DNA of 16,875 nt, taken from assembly GCA_023387235.1 (NCBI GenBank), contig JAEWIJ010000186.1, positions 1-16,875 of the forward strand. The letters run 5' to 3'. Every line of letters starts with the position of its first letter. Within the stretch, counting starts at the first letter, position 1. Made by a program: the position numbers and the translations under genes. The stretch comes from Pseudomonadota bacterium. GTDB taxonomy: Bacteria; Pseudomonadota; Alphaproteobacteria; Rhizobiales; Hyphomicrobiaceae. Shown here one piece after another: positions 6,384-13,493 of the stretch. The notes under the pieces were generated by a model, which had not been told where the DNA came from, ran no database searches, and saw nothing but the letters and a program-made list of their open reading frames with translations.

Positions 6384-6385
6384 TC

Positions 6386-7489
6386 CTACCGTCGGTCACC
6401 CGCGGCGAGGCGCCGCTCGATGAAGAGCGAGTAGCGCGACATGCCGAAGCAGAAGATCCAGAAGACGAGGCCCGCAAACGCGTAGCCGGTCATGGCGGTG
6501 GCGTGTGAGAACCACTTCGAATCGGTCTGGTTGAGCTGCACGATGCCGAGCAGGTCGAAAATGCCAATGATGAGGACGAGGCTCGTGTCCTTGAAGAGAC
6601 CGATGAAGGTGTTGACGATGCCCGGGATGACGAGCTTCAGCGCCTGCGGCAGGACGATGAGGCCCATCTTCTGCGCGTACGTTAGCCCGAGGGCGTCCGC
6701 CGCCTCGAACTGTCCGCGCGGGATGGCTTGCAGGCCGCCGCGAATGACCTCGGCGAGATAGGCGGCGGCGAACAGCGCCACCATGATGAGCGCGCGCAGC
6801 AGTTTGTCGATGGTCATGCCATCGGGGAGGAAGAGCGGCAGCATCACCGAGGCCATGAAGAGCACGGTGATGAGCGGTACGCCGCGCACGAGCTCGATGA
6901 AGCCGACGGACACCCAACGCACGATCGGCATGCGCGATCGTCGGCCGAGCGCCAGCATGATACCGAGCGGGAAGGCGCCGGCAATGCCGACGCTCGCGAC
7001 GACGAGCGTTACAAGAAGACCGCCCCACAGTTCGGTCGGAATGTAGGGAAGGCCGAAATAGCCGCCCGACAGCAGCAGAAGCGCGGCAATGGGAAAGATC
7101 ACGATCATGTAGATCGTGTTGACAAGCTTGCCCGGCACGCGCGGGATCATCAGCGGCACGAGGCCGATGAGCGCGAGCACGTACGTGAGGTCGACGCGCC
7201 AGCGCTGCGGCTCCGGATAACGGCCGTACATGAACTGGCTGAACTTGGCCTGGATGAAGGGCCAGCAGGCGCCGGCGCCTTCACGCGAGCAGGCCTTGCC
7301 GTCCTCGCCCGTCCATGTCGCGTTCAGAATGGCCCAATCGATGGCACCGCTCACGACCGTCCAGATCAGCCAGATGCCGACGACGGTGAGAATGGCGTTG
7401 GTCGGGCTCGAGAAGAGGTTCTTGCGCAGCCAGGCAAAGGGGCCGACTTCGCTGCGGGGCGGGGGCATGTCTGCGGTCGTGCTCGTCAT
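6386..7489 (-). CDS. aapM: general L-amino acid ABC transporter permease AapM
   Basis: One of the two membrane subunits of a polar amino-acid importer (HisMQ/GltK family), 367 aa. The N-terminal part has several hydrophobic segments and an extra periplasmic stretch with two Cys (ACSREGAGACWPF, 67-78), as is usual for AapM/BztC rather than short HisM-type permeases. The conserved transport core begins near 155 (LWGGLLVTLVVASVGIAGAFPLG). The cytoplasmic EAA loop that contacts the ATPase is at 262-281, EAADALGLTYAQKMGLIVLP. FIELVRGVPLITVLF (197-211) is another family signature. The ATG follows AGGGGA, which overlaps the aapQ stop codon; only 9 bases separate the two genes, so translation is probably coupled. 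It is the last gene of the aapP-aapJ-aapQ-aapM operon. Confidence 0.93.
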   Translation of the reverse strand: MTSTTADMPPPRSEVGPFAWLRKNLFSSPTNAILTVVGIWLIWTVVSGAIDWAILNATWTGEDGKACSREGAGACWPFIQAKFSQFMYGRYPEPQRWRVDLTYVLALIGLVPLMIPRVPGKLVNTIYMIVIFPIAALLLLSGGYFGLPYIPTELWGGLLVTLVVASVGIAGAFPLGIMLALGRRSRMPIVRWVSVGFIELVRGVPLITVLFMASVMLPLFLPDGMTIDKLLRALIMVALFAAAYLAEVIRGGLQAIPRGQFEAADALGLTYAQKMGLIVLPQALKLVIPGIVNTFIGLFKDTSLVLIIGIFDLLGIVQLNQTDSKWFSHATAMTGYAFAGLVFWIFCFGMSRYSLFIERRLAAGDRR

Positions 7490-7498
7490 GGCGGTCCC

Positions 7499-8704
7499 CT
7501 ATCGCTCGACGAGCGCGATGTGCTTGTTGAACCAGTTCATGAACGCCGACGTCAGCAGGCTTATCGTCAGGAACACGAGCATGGTCAGCAGGATGACCTC
7601 CACCGCCTGGCCGGTCTGATTGAGCACGGTGCCGGTGAAGACGCTGACGAAGTCGGGATAGCCGATCGCGACCGCGAGCGAGGAGTTCTTCGTCAGGTTC
7701 AGGTACTGGCTGGTCAGCGGAGGGATGATAATGCGCAGCGCCTGCGGGAGAATGACGAGGCGCATGGTGAGGCCGCTCGAGAGGCCGAGGGCGTTCGCCG
7801 CTTCGCGCTGGCCGCGCGGGACGCCCGCAATGCCGGCGCGCACGATCTCGGCGATGAAGCTCGCGGTGTAGGTGGAGAGCCCGACAAGCAGCGCCATCAG
7901 CTCGGGCAGCACGGTGATGCCGCCCTGGAAGTTGAAACCCTTGAGCACCGGATACTCGAAGCTCAGTGGCTGGCCGAGCGCGATGTACACCGCACCCGGC
8001 AGGAGCAGCACGAGCGCGAGCGTGGTCCACAGAACGGGAAAGCGCTCGCCGGTCGCGCGCTGACGTTGCCGGGCCCAGATCGCGACCAGGATCGAAAGCA
8101 CGACGCCGATCGCGAAGGCGATCATGACGGTTCTGAAACCCGGGCCAGGAACCGGCGCCGGCAGATAGAGCCCGCGCACGTTGAGCGAGGCGCCGAGGGG
8201 AAGCGCGATGCTCTGGCGCGGCCCGGGCAGGTTCTTCAAAACCGCGAAGTACCAGAAGAAGAGCTGCAGCAGCAGCGGCAGGTTGCGCAGGATCTCGACG
8301 TACGCGCCACAGATGCGCGCGATCAGCCAGTTCGACGAGAGGCGGCCGATGCCGACAAGAAAGCCGAGCACGGTCGCGAATATGATGCCGAGCGCGGCGA
8401 CGAGCAGCGTATTGAGAAGGCCCGCCCAGAATGCCTGCCCGTAGGTGGATTGGTTCGAGTAGGTGATCAGCGACTGTGAGATGTCGAAGCCCGCGGTCCG
8501 GTCCCAGAAGCCGAAGCCCGAGGCGATGTTCTGGCGCGCGAGGTTGTCGGCGACATTGTTCGCGATCGTCCAGAAGCCGAAGACGAGACAGGCGATGAGG
8601 AGGATCTGGTAGACGGCCTGACGGAACTCGGGCCGATAGAGCAGGTTGACTTTCGTGGGCGGGCTGATCGGCCCCGGCGCTGGCCTGTTCGTCGTTGCCG
8701 TCAT
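7499..8704 (-). CDS. aapQ: general L-amino acid ABC transporter permease AapQ
   Basis: The second membrane subunit (401 aa) of the same importer. A first hydrophobic helix (about 31-47) is followed by a long periplasmic segment containing the family-typical GFGFWDRTAGFDISQSLI (63-80). The transmembrane core begins at AFWAGLLNTLLVAALGIIFATVLG (91-114), with YVEILRNLPLLLQLFFWY (135-152) matching the conserved VE-x-x-R-x-x-P-L motif. The EAA loop for docking the ATPase is at 301-320, EAANALGLSSGLTMRLVILP. AapQ and AapM are expected to form a heterodimer in the inner membrane. The ATG lies behind GAGGGAG. An 86-bp gap containing a strong hairpin separates it from aapJ upstream, and a 9-bp gap leads to aapM. 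Confidence 0.93.
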   Translation of the reverse strand: MTATTNRPAPGPISPPTKVNLLYRPEFRQAVYQILLIACLVFGFWTIANNVADNLARQNIASGFGFWDRTAGFDISQSLITYSNQSTYGQAFWAGLLNTLLVAALGIIFATVLGFLVGIGRLSSNWLIARICGAYVEILRNLPLLLQLFFWYFAVLKNLPGPRQSIALPLGASLNVRGLYLPAPVPGPGFRTVMIAFAIGVVLSILVAIWARQRQRATGERFPVLWTTLALVLLLPGAVYIALGQPLSFEYPVLKGFNFQGGITVLPELMALLVGLSTYTASFIAEIVRAGIAGVPRGQREAANALGLSSGLTMRLVILPQALRIIIPPLTSQYLNLTKNSSLAVAIGYPDFVSVFTGTVLNQTGQAVEVILLTMLVFLTISLLTSAFMNWFNKHIALVER

Positions 8705-8735
8705 GTCCGCAGCGCTCCCTCGCCGGGTAGAGGTT

Positions 8736-8773
8736 TCCGGTGCGCGCGACCGTCTTCAGGCACGCGCACCGGA
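8736..8773 (-). other. intercistronic hairpin aapJ-aapQ
   Basis: TCCGGTGCGCG (8736-8746) and CGCGCACCGGA (8763-8773) form a perfect 11-bp stem with a 16-base loop, 17 bases after the aapJ stop codon. No T-tract follows, so it is not a classical terminator. Hairpins at this place after binding-protein genes are known to protect the upstream mRNA from 3' decay, allowing more binding protein than permease. Confidence 0.75.
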
Positions 8774-8790
8774 GCGTTCGATCGTGCGCG

Positions 8791-9810
8791 TCAGCGGATC
8801 GGCGGTGCGTACTGCAGGCCACCCTTGGTCCAGAGGTTGTTCTGGCCGCGGGCAATGTTGATGCGCGAGCCGGAGCCCACGTTCTTCTCGAAGATTTCGC
8901 CGTAGTTTCCGACCTGCTTGATGATCTGATAGGCCCAGTCGCCGCCAAGGCCGATGCCCTTGCCGAACTCGCCTTCCTTGCCGAGGATGCGGCGGATGTC
9001 GGGGTTCGTCGACTTCGTCATCTCGTCGACGTTGGCCTTGGTGATGCCGGCTTCCTCCGCGTTGAGCAGCGCGAAGTGCACCCACCTGACGATCGTGAAC
9101 CACTGGCTGTCGCCCTGGCGGACGGAAGGTCCGAGCGGCTCCTTGGAGATGATCTCGGGAAGCACGATGTGCTCATCGGGATTCTGGAGCTGGAGACGCT
9201 GGGCATAGAGCCCCGAAGCATCCGTCGTGTAGACGTCGCAGCGGCCGGCCTGATAGGCCGTCAGCGTCTCGTCTGCCTTCTCGAAGACGACCGGCTTGTA
9301 TTCCATCTTGTTCACACGGAAGAAGTCGGCGAGGTTCAGCTCCGTCGTGGTGCCGGTCTGGACGCATACGGTCGCGCCGCTCAACTCCGTGCCGCTTTTG
9401 ACACCGAGCGACTTCTTCACCATCAAGCCCTGGCCGTCGTAGTAGTTGACGCCGGCGAAGCTCAGGCCCAGCGAGCTGTCGCGGCCCATGGTCCAGGTGG
9501 TATTGCGGTTGAGCACGTCGATCTCGCCCGATTGCAGGGCCGTGAAGCGCTCCTTGGCGGTCGTCGGCACGAACCGCACCTTCGTCGCATCGCCGAGCAC
9601 GGCCGCGGCGATGGCCCGGCAGTAGTCGACGTCGAGGCCCGTCCAGTTGCCCTTGTCGTCGGGAGCGGAGAAGCCGGCGAGGCCGACGTTCACGCCGCAC
9701 GAGAGCTGGCCTTGCTTCTTGACCTTGTCGAGGGTCTGGGCACTCGCCATGCCGGTGGTGCCGAGAGCAACAGCGGCGGCCGTTGCGAGTAGCCTGGTCG
9801 CTCGTTTCAT
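8791..9810 (-). CDS. aapJ: general L-amino acid ABC transporter periplasmic binding protein AapJ
   Basis: The periplasmic solute-binding subunit (339 aa; AapJ of Rhizobium is about the same length). A signal peptide MKRATRLLATAAAVALGTTGMASA is cut before Gln25. The mature protein is of the family 3 binding-protein type: GQLSCGVNVGLAGFSAPDDKGNWTGLDVDYCRAIAAAVLG (34-73), VRFVPTTAKERFTALQSGEIDVLNRNTTWTM (78-108), SLGLSFAGVNYYDGQGLMV (113-131), then the second lobe with ATVCVQTGTTTELNLADFF and AYQAGRCDVYTTDASGL. AapJ proteins bind many L-amino acids and hand them to AapQM. The ATG at 9810 is chosen because AAAAGGGAAAACAC precedes it and the signal peptide starts there; an upstream in-frame ATG at 9891 adds an unrelated polar leader. 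Hairpins flank the gene on both sides. Confidence 0.95.
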   Translation of the reverse strand: MKRATRLLATAAAVALGTTGMASAQTLDKVKKQGQLSCGVNVGLAGFSAPDDKGNWTGLDVDYCRAIAAAVLGDATKVRFVPTTAKERFTALQSGEIDVLNRNTTWTMGRDSSLGLSFAGVNYYDGQGLMVKKSLGVKSGTELSGATVCVQTGTTTELNLADFFRVNKMEYKPVVFEKADETLTAYQAGRCDVYTTDASGLYAQRLQLQNPDEHIVLPEIISKEPLGPSVRQGDSQWFTIVRWVHFALLNAEEAGITKANVDEMTKSTNPDIRRILGKEGEFGKGIGLGGDWAYQIIKQVGNYGEIFEKNVGSGSRINIARGQNNLWTKGGLQYAPPIR

Positions 9811-9891
9811 GTGTTTTCCCTTTTCCTTTTTTGATAGCGGCTTTGGTTCTGGCGGACGTCCGGTCCTTGCCTCCGGGCGCCCGCAGGGCAC

Positions 9892-9909
9892 GATGCGGTG
9901 AGCCGCATC
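9892..9909 (-). other. hairpin at the aapP-aapJ junction
   Basis: GATGCGG (9892-9898) pairs perfectly with CCGCATC (9903-9909) around TGAG. On the minus strand it overlaps the aapP stop codon. Further along the 97-bp gap are the palindromes CGGGCGCCCG (9874-9883) and GGACGTCC. They could be RNA processing or stabilising structures that set the aapP:aapJ ratio. Confidence 0.5.
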
Positions 9910-10687
9910 AGTGATTGAGAATCTGGCTGAGGAAGTGCTTCGTGCGATCGGACCGCGGGTTGGCGAAGAACTCCTCTGGCGGCGCCATTTCGACGATCTC
10001 GCCGCGGTCCATGAAGATCACACGGTCGGCGACCGAGCGCGCGAAGGCCATCTCGTGCGTGACGCACATCATGGTCATGCCGGAGTTCGCGAGCTCGATC
10101 ATGACGTCGAGCACTTCCTTGATCATCTCCGGATCGAGGGCCGAGGTCGGCTCGTCGAACAGCATGATGTTCGGGTTCATGCAGAGCGCGCGGGCTATGG
10201 CGACGCGCTGCTGCTGGCCGCCCGAGAGCTGGCCCGGATATTTCAGCGCCTGCTCGGGGATCTTGACGCGCTCCAGATACATGCGCGCGGTCTTCTCGGC
10301 CTCGGCGCGGGACTTCTTCTTCACCCAGACGGGCGCGAGGCAGAGATTGTCGAGGATGGTGAGGTGCGGGAAGAGATTGAAGGACTGGAAGACCATGCCG
10401 ACTTCGGCGCGGATCCTGTCGATGTTGCGGAGATCGTTCGTGAGCTCGGTGCCGTCGACGACGATCTGACCCTGCTGATGCTCTTCGAGGCGGTTGATGC
10501 AGCGGATCAGTGTCGATTTGCCGGAGCCCGAAGGCCCGCAGATGACGATCTTCTCGCCATCCTTGACGGTGAGGTTGATGTCCCTCAGGACATGAAACTC
10601 ACCGTACCATTTATGTACGCCACTCAGCACGATCGCGCCTGCCGCGCCATGAGCACGACGGACCTGTTGCCGGCTGACATCAGCCAT
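9908..10687 (-). CDS. aapP: general L-amino acid ABC transporter ATPase AapP
   Basis: The cytoplasmic ATP-hydrolysing subunit (259 aa) of the importer, of the HisP/GlnQ family. Visible ABC motifs are Walker A GPSGSGKST (51-59), Q-loop VFQSFNLFPH (99-108, Gln101), signature LSGGQQQR (154-161), Walker B IMLFDEP with catalytic Glu179, D-loop SALD (182-185), and the switch His211 in VTHEMAFA. The start is placed at the ATG at 10687 because AGGGAG lies five bases upstream; the in-frame GTG at 10693 overlaps that ribosome binding site. In Rhizobium the usual order is aapJ-aapQ-aapM-aapP, but here the ATPase gene comes first in the operon. A 97-bp gap with palindromes leads to aapJ. Confidence 0.95.
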   Translation of the reverse strand: MADVSRQQVRRAHGAAGAIVLSGVHKWYGEFHVLRDINLTVKDGEKIVICGPSGSGKSTLIRCINRLEEHQQGQIVVDGTELTNDLRNIDRIRAEVGMVFQSFNLFPHLTILDNLCLAPVWVKKKSRAEAEKTARMYLERVKIPEQALKYPGQLSGGQQQRVAIARALCMNPNIMLFDEPTSALDPEMIKEVLDVMIELANSGMTMMCVTHEMAFARSVADRVIFMDRGEIVEMAPPEEFFANPRSDRTKHFLSQILNH

Positions 10688-10762
10688 GGCCACTCCCTAC
10701 GCCACCTGTTTGCCCGATGCGGCCTGAGAACGGATCGCCGACCGGTTTTTCTAACTGATCGA

Positions 10763-10791
10763 AGTATGACGGAAGATTGTCGGCGAGGCAA
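10763..10791 (-). promoter_or_regulatory. candidate sigma70 promoter of the aap operon
   Basis: On the minus strand TTGCCT (10786-10791) and CATACT (10763-10768) are separated by exactly 17 bases. Each hexamer matches the consensus at four of six positions. Transcription would start near 10756, about 70 bases before the aapP ATG. This is a call by eye in a GC-rich genome and needs a mapped start site. Confidence 0.35.
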
Positions 10792-10806
10792 CGCGCTGCG
10801 CCTGAC

Positions 10807-10825
10807 CACTATTCTGGCAATAGTG
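10807..10825 (-). promoter_or_regulatory. candidate LysR-type operator upstream of aapP
   Basis: CACTATT (10807-10813) and AATAGTG (10819-10825) form a perfect 7-bp inverted repeat around CTGGC. It contains the T-N11-A signature (T10810, A10822) seen in LysR-type regulator boxes. Its centre falls about 60 bases upstream of the predicted start, the usual activator position. It is also AT-richer than its surroundings. No regulator gene lies in the window. Confidence 0.4.
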
Positions 10826-10872
10826 CCCTGACTTGCGGCGATACGGGCGTTCTTCTTCCGAGCACTACGACT

Positions 10873-11199
10873 TTATGCTGAGCGCGGCATGTAAAGAATG
10901 ACGAGCGCGCCGGCGATCGCGATGCCGGCCCCCACGAGATCCCAGCGATCGGGCACGCGATCTTCGACAGTCCACAGCCACGCGAGAGAGGCTGCGATAT
11001 AGATCCCGCCGTAGACTGCATAGGCGCGTCCGGCGAAGTCGACGTCGACCCGCGTCAGCAGCCAGGCGAATAAGGCCAGCGAAAGGACGCCGGGTGCCAG
11101 CCACCACGCCGCCGCGCCATTGCGCAGGACCGCCCAGAAGGCGAAGCAGCCGGCGATCTCCGCTGCCGCGGCGGCGATATAGAGGGCAAAAGTTTTCAT
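10873..11199 (-). CDS. ynfA: YnfA family (UPF0060) small membrane protein
   Basis: A 108-aa protein with four predicted transmembrane helices. It matches E. coli YnfA along its length: the AEIAGCFAFWAVLR segment (13-26), PGVLSLALFAWLLT (36-49), GRAYAVYGGIYIAASLAWLW (57-76), and the last helix after DRWDLVGAGIAIAGALVIL. YnfA resembles small multidrug-resistance transporters and has been linked to efflux of lipophilic cations in enterobacteria; its role here is unproven. The ATG at 11199 is the family start. The nearest ribosome-binding sequence, GAGGG, is about 12 bases upstream and lies inside an inverted repeat that could hide it. Its stop is 185 bases upstream of the aapP start on the same strand, so some read-through into the aap operon is possible, but the promoter-like site between them suggests separate control. 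Confidence 0.92.
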   Translation of the reverse strand: MKTFALYIAAAAAEIAGCFAFWAVLRNGAAAWWLAPGVLSLALFAWLLTRVDVDFAGRAYAVYGGIYIAASLAWLWTVEDRVPDRWDLVGAGIAIAGALVILYMPRSA

Positions 11200-11207
11200 G
11201 CCCCATT

Positions 11208-11276
11208 GTTGCCCTCAAAAATCCCTGGAATTCAATTAGTTCTTGAATCGTTAACTATGTGTTGCCGGAGGGCAAC
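11208..11276 (-). promoter_or_regulatory. candidate two-state RNA leader controlling ynfA
   Basis: Read toward ynfA, GTTGCCCTC (11276-11268) can pair with the adjacent GGCAAC (11266-11261) as a 6-bp hairpin. Alternatively it can pair over 9 perfect bases with GAGGGCAAC (11216-11208), which contains the only GAGGG ribosome-binding-like sequence before the ynfA ATG. The two pairings exclude each other. The linker of about 50 bases is AT-rich compared with the rest of the window. It could instead be a DNA operator pair flanking the promoter, because no start site is known. Confidence 0.45.
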
Positions 11277-11280
11277 GATA

Positions 11281-11531
11281 TGGCCTTCATGCGCCACCAT
11301 AGAGCCACAAAGTCACGACACGGTCGCCCTGGCCACTCGCTGAATCATTGCGTCCCAAGGCTTTTCACCAGAAGCACGTCGGGGACGTCCGGTTTGGGCG
11401 TGCGGCACCGGAGTCGCTGCGGATAGTCGCTCCCGAGTCTTTGCGTGAGAGCGACGAGTGCGGATCAGATGCGGTCGCCCGCCGGGCGCGAGGCCAGTCA
11501 TGGCCCGCCCGTGCTGGCGGAAAGGTTGCAG
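11281..11531. other. intergenic stretch upstream of the Sel1 gene
   Basis: Together with the ynfA leader this is a 332-bp gap. I see no convincing gene, terminator or strong promoter in it. Reading frames across it show no signal peptide or recognisable domain. The only local element is GGAAAGG (11519-11525), the probable ribosome binding site of the next gene. Confidence 0.5.
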
Positions 11532-12563
11532 TTGTCGCTCGAGCTGAGATCTCGTCGGGTAAGGGCATGGATGGGCGCCGTAGCAGGCGCCCTTGCCGTC
11601 CTTTTTGCAGCGCCGGGCGCTGCTCCCGCGCAGACGCAGGACACGCCGGGCGTTACCTTCGTCAGTCCGGAGGCCGCGCTCGAGCAGGGCATCAACGCCT
11701 ATCGCGGCGGTTATATCGAGTTCGCCATCCCGGCCTTGCGCTTTGCCGCCGGCCACGGCGAGTTCATCGCGCAGTACCTGCTCGCCGCCATCCTCTCGGA
11801 CAATGCCGGCCCGCACACGAACCACCCCGAGGCTTTCCGCCTGCTGCGCCAGATCGTCGTCAACAACGTCAACATCGATCCCGATGACGACCCGCGCGCG
11901 CCGTATGTGTCGAAGGCGCTGCTGACGTTTGGCGAGTATCTGAATCGCGGCGTGCCCGAGCTGAATATGGCGGCGAACCCGGCGATGGCGCTGCGCTACA
12001 TCGAGCATGCGGCCAAGTTCTTCGGGAATCGCGATGCCCAGTTCCTGCTGGCGAAGATGCTGATCAGCGGCGAAGGCGGCCGCAAGGATACGGCGCTCGC
12101 CCTGCACTTCCTTTCGACGCTCGTGCAGGGAGGTCATGCCGGCGCGCAGGCGTTCCTGGCGGACCAGTACTTGCGCGGCCAGCTCGTCGACAAGGATGAG
12201 GCACGCGCGCTGGCGCTCGCCGAGCTTGCCGTTCGCGGCGCCGCGGCCACGGACTACCTCTGGATCGACGAGATCTATCAGAACATCTACTGCAGCATGA
12301 ACGAGCCGCGACGTCGCGAGGCGCGCCCGCTCGTCCAGCGCTGGGGCCAGTTCTTCGACTTCCGCGTGTTCCGTAAGTCTGAGACGGGTGGCCCCGACAT
12401 CGTGCCAACCCGCACGTGTGAGGACGGCAAGCCCGTGCCGCTGCTCGAGGAACTCCGGGGGCCGGGCAATCTGCTCCCGCCCGACGGCGCCCTTGCGGAA
12501 ACGCCGGCCAAGCCCGGCGTGGACCAGAATGCCGTGCGCGGCGTCGGCGCTCCCGGCCGCTGA
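11532..12563 (+). CDS. secreted Sel1/TPR-like repeat protein
   Basis: A 343-aa protein from the TTG at 11532, chosen because GGAAAGG lies 6 bases upstream and because it gives a signal peptide with a basic start (RSRRVRAW), a hydrophobic core (MGAVAGALAVLFAAPGA) and an APAQ cut site near 34. Starting at the ATG at 11571 would remove the positive charges; an ATG at 11445 is in frame but adds polar sequence. The mature protein holds Sel1-like helical hairpins: about 50-90 (EQGINAYRGGYIEFAIPALRFA), 148-180 (NPAMALRYIEHAAKFFGN) and 185-235 (DTALALHFLSTLVQGGHAGA, then DKDEARALALAELAVRGAA). The C-terminal 70 residues are not repetitive, with Cys254 and Cys296. Sel1 proteins are periplasmic adaptors, and the layout recalls ExoR of rhizobia, but I see no specific ExoR signature. 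It ends 9 bases from the convergent xthA. Confidence 0.82.
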   Translation: MSLELRSRRVRAWMGAVAGALAVLFAAPGAAPAQTQDTPGVTFVSPEAALEQGINAYRGGYIEFAIPALRFAAGHGEFIAQYLLAAILSDNAGPHTNHPEAFRLLRQIVVNNVNIDPDDDPRAPYVSKALLTFGEYLNRGVPELNMAANPAMALRYIEHAAKFFGNRDAQFLLAKMLISGEGGRKDTALALHFLSTLVQGGHAGAQAFLADQYLRGQLVDKDEARALALAELAVRGAAATDYLWIDEIYQNIYCSMNEPRRREARPLVQRWGQFFDFRVFRKSETGGPDIVPTRTCEDGKPVPLLEELRGPGNLLPPDGALAETPAKPGVDQNAVRGVGAPGR

Positions 12564-12572
12564 GCCTGCACT

Positions 12573-13355
12573 CTAGGCCGCCAGCTCGACCCATGCCGGG
12601 ACGTGGTCGGAAGGCTTTTCCCATCCGCGCGTGAAGCGGTCGATGCCGGCAGCGCTGAGCCGGTCGGCCGCTTGCGGCGAGAGCATCAGGTGATCGATGC
12701 GGATGCCGTCGTCCTTCTGCCAGGAGCCGGCCTGGTAGTCCCAGAACGTGTAGGCGCCGGGCCCTGGATGACAGGCGCGAATCGCGTCGGTCAGTCCGAG
12801 ACCGGCGAGGCGGCGGAACGCTGCCCGCGTCTCGGGCTGGAAAAGCGCATCACCCGTCCAGGCCTCGGGGCGGCGCGCGTCGATCGGTGTCGGGATGACA
12901 TTGTAGTCGCCGGCGAGCACCAGCGGCTCCTCGAGCGCAAGCCGCGTGCGCACATAGGCCTCGAAGGCGGACATCCAGGCAAGCTTGTAGGAGAATTTCT
13001 CGGTCCCGATCGGATTCCCGTTCGGCAGGTAGAGACAACCCACGCGGCAGATGCCGGCCTCCCCCGTGATCACCGCCTCGATATACCGCGAGTGCCCGAT
13101 ATCGGGCTCGCCGGGAAAGCCGGTCGTCACGTCCTCGATCGGGAGCCGCGAGAGAATGGCGACGCCGTTGAAGCCCTTCTGGCCGTGGACGGCGCACTGA
13201 TAGCCCGCCTCAGCGATGCGGTCCGCCGGAAAGCCTTCGGTGACGCTCTTGATCTCCTGGAGGCACGCGACATCGGGCTCGGTCTCGCGCAGCCACGTCA
13301 GCAGGCTCTCGATGCGGGCCTTCACGCCGTTGATATTCCAGGTTGCGATCCGCAT
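12573..13355 (-). CDS. xthA: exodeoxyribonuclease III
   Basis: A DNA-repair nuclease (260 aa) of the ExoIII/AP-endonuclease family; it cuts at abasic sites and degrades 3' ends. Catalytic and metal residues are all present: Asn7 (TWNINGVKAR), Glu34 (CLQEIK), Tyr109 (LYLPNG), Asp150 and Asn152 (AGDYNVIP), Asp221 (RIDHLMLS), and Asp250-His251 (SDHVPAWVEL). The helix-loop FNGVAILSR (62-70) and TFWDYQAGSWQKDDGIRIDH (203-222) match alphaproteobacterial XthA closely. The start at 13355 follows a GGGGGGAGGG site at correct spacing; the frame is open up to 13493 but those residues are not conserved. It is divergent from the small membrane gene at 13494 and convergent with the Sel1 gene. Confidence 0.96.
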   Translation of the reverse strand: MRIATWNINGVKARIESLLTWLRETEPDVACLQEIKSVTEGFPADRIAEAGYQCAVHGQKGFNGVAILSRLPIEDVTTGFPGEPDIGHSRYIEAVITGEAGICRVGCLYLPNGNPIGTEKFSYKLAWMSAFEAYVRTRLALEEPLVLAGDYNVIPTPIDARRPEAWTGDALFQPETRAAFRRLAGLGLTDAIRACHPGPGAYTFWDYQAGSWQKDDGIRIDHLMLSPQAADRLSAAGIDRFTRGWEKPSDHVPAWVELAA

Positions 13356-13409
13356 GGCCCTCCCCCCTCGCCGGAGCGCCGCCGGCCGGCCCGACAGCGT
13401 AAGCTTCCA

Positions 13410-13428
13410 TTTACCGTGCGCGGGTAAA
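13410..13428. repeat. inverted repeat between xthA and the 13494 gene
   Basis: TTTACC (13410-13415) and GGTAAA (13423-13428) form a perfect 6-bp inverted repeat with a 7-base spacer in the 138-bp divergent region. It is AT-rich against a GC-rich background and could be an operator acting on one or both genes. No firm -10/-35 pair was found. Confidence 0.3.
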
Positions 13429-13493
13429 CTCGTGGCCTGCCCAAGTGACTGCAGGCCGTTCTCGCATCCGACGATCGAACATCGAGGCCGCAC

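Noticed and set aside
4519..6477. 652-codon open frame on the minus strand across psd, the repeats and the TSUP gene
   Set aside because: Arg/His/Asp-rich low-complexity translation typical of the antisense of GC-rich genes; both strands already hold well-conserved genes there.
6728..8479. 583-codon open frame on the plus strand opposite aapM and aapQ
   Set aside because: Composition is an antisense shadow (Glu/Arg/His/Asp-rich, no fold signature), and the aap permeases are certain.
10694..10872. Sigma54 / NtrC control of the aap operon
   Set aside because: No TGGC-N8-TTGC element at the right spacing on the minus strand; the nearest TGGC/TTGC pair is on the other strand with wrong spacing.
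11281..11531. Additional gene upstream of the Sel1 protein
   Set aside because: Frames across this stretch are short or are extensions of neighbours, without ribosome binding site, signal peptide or domain.
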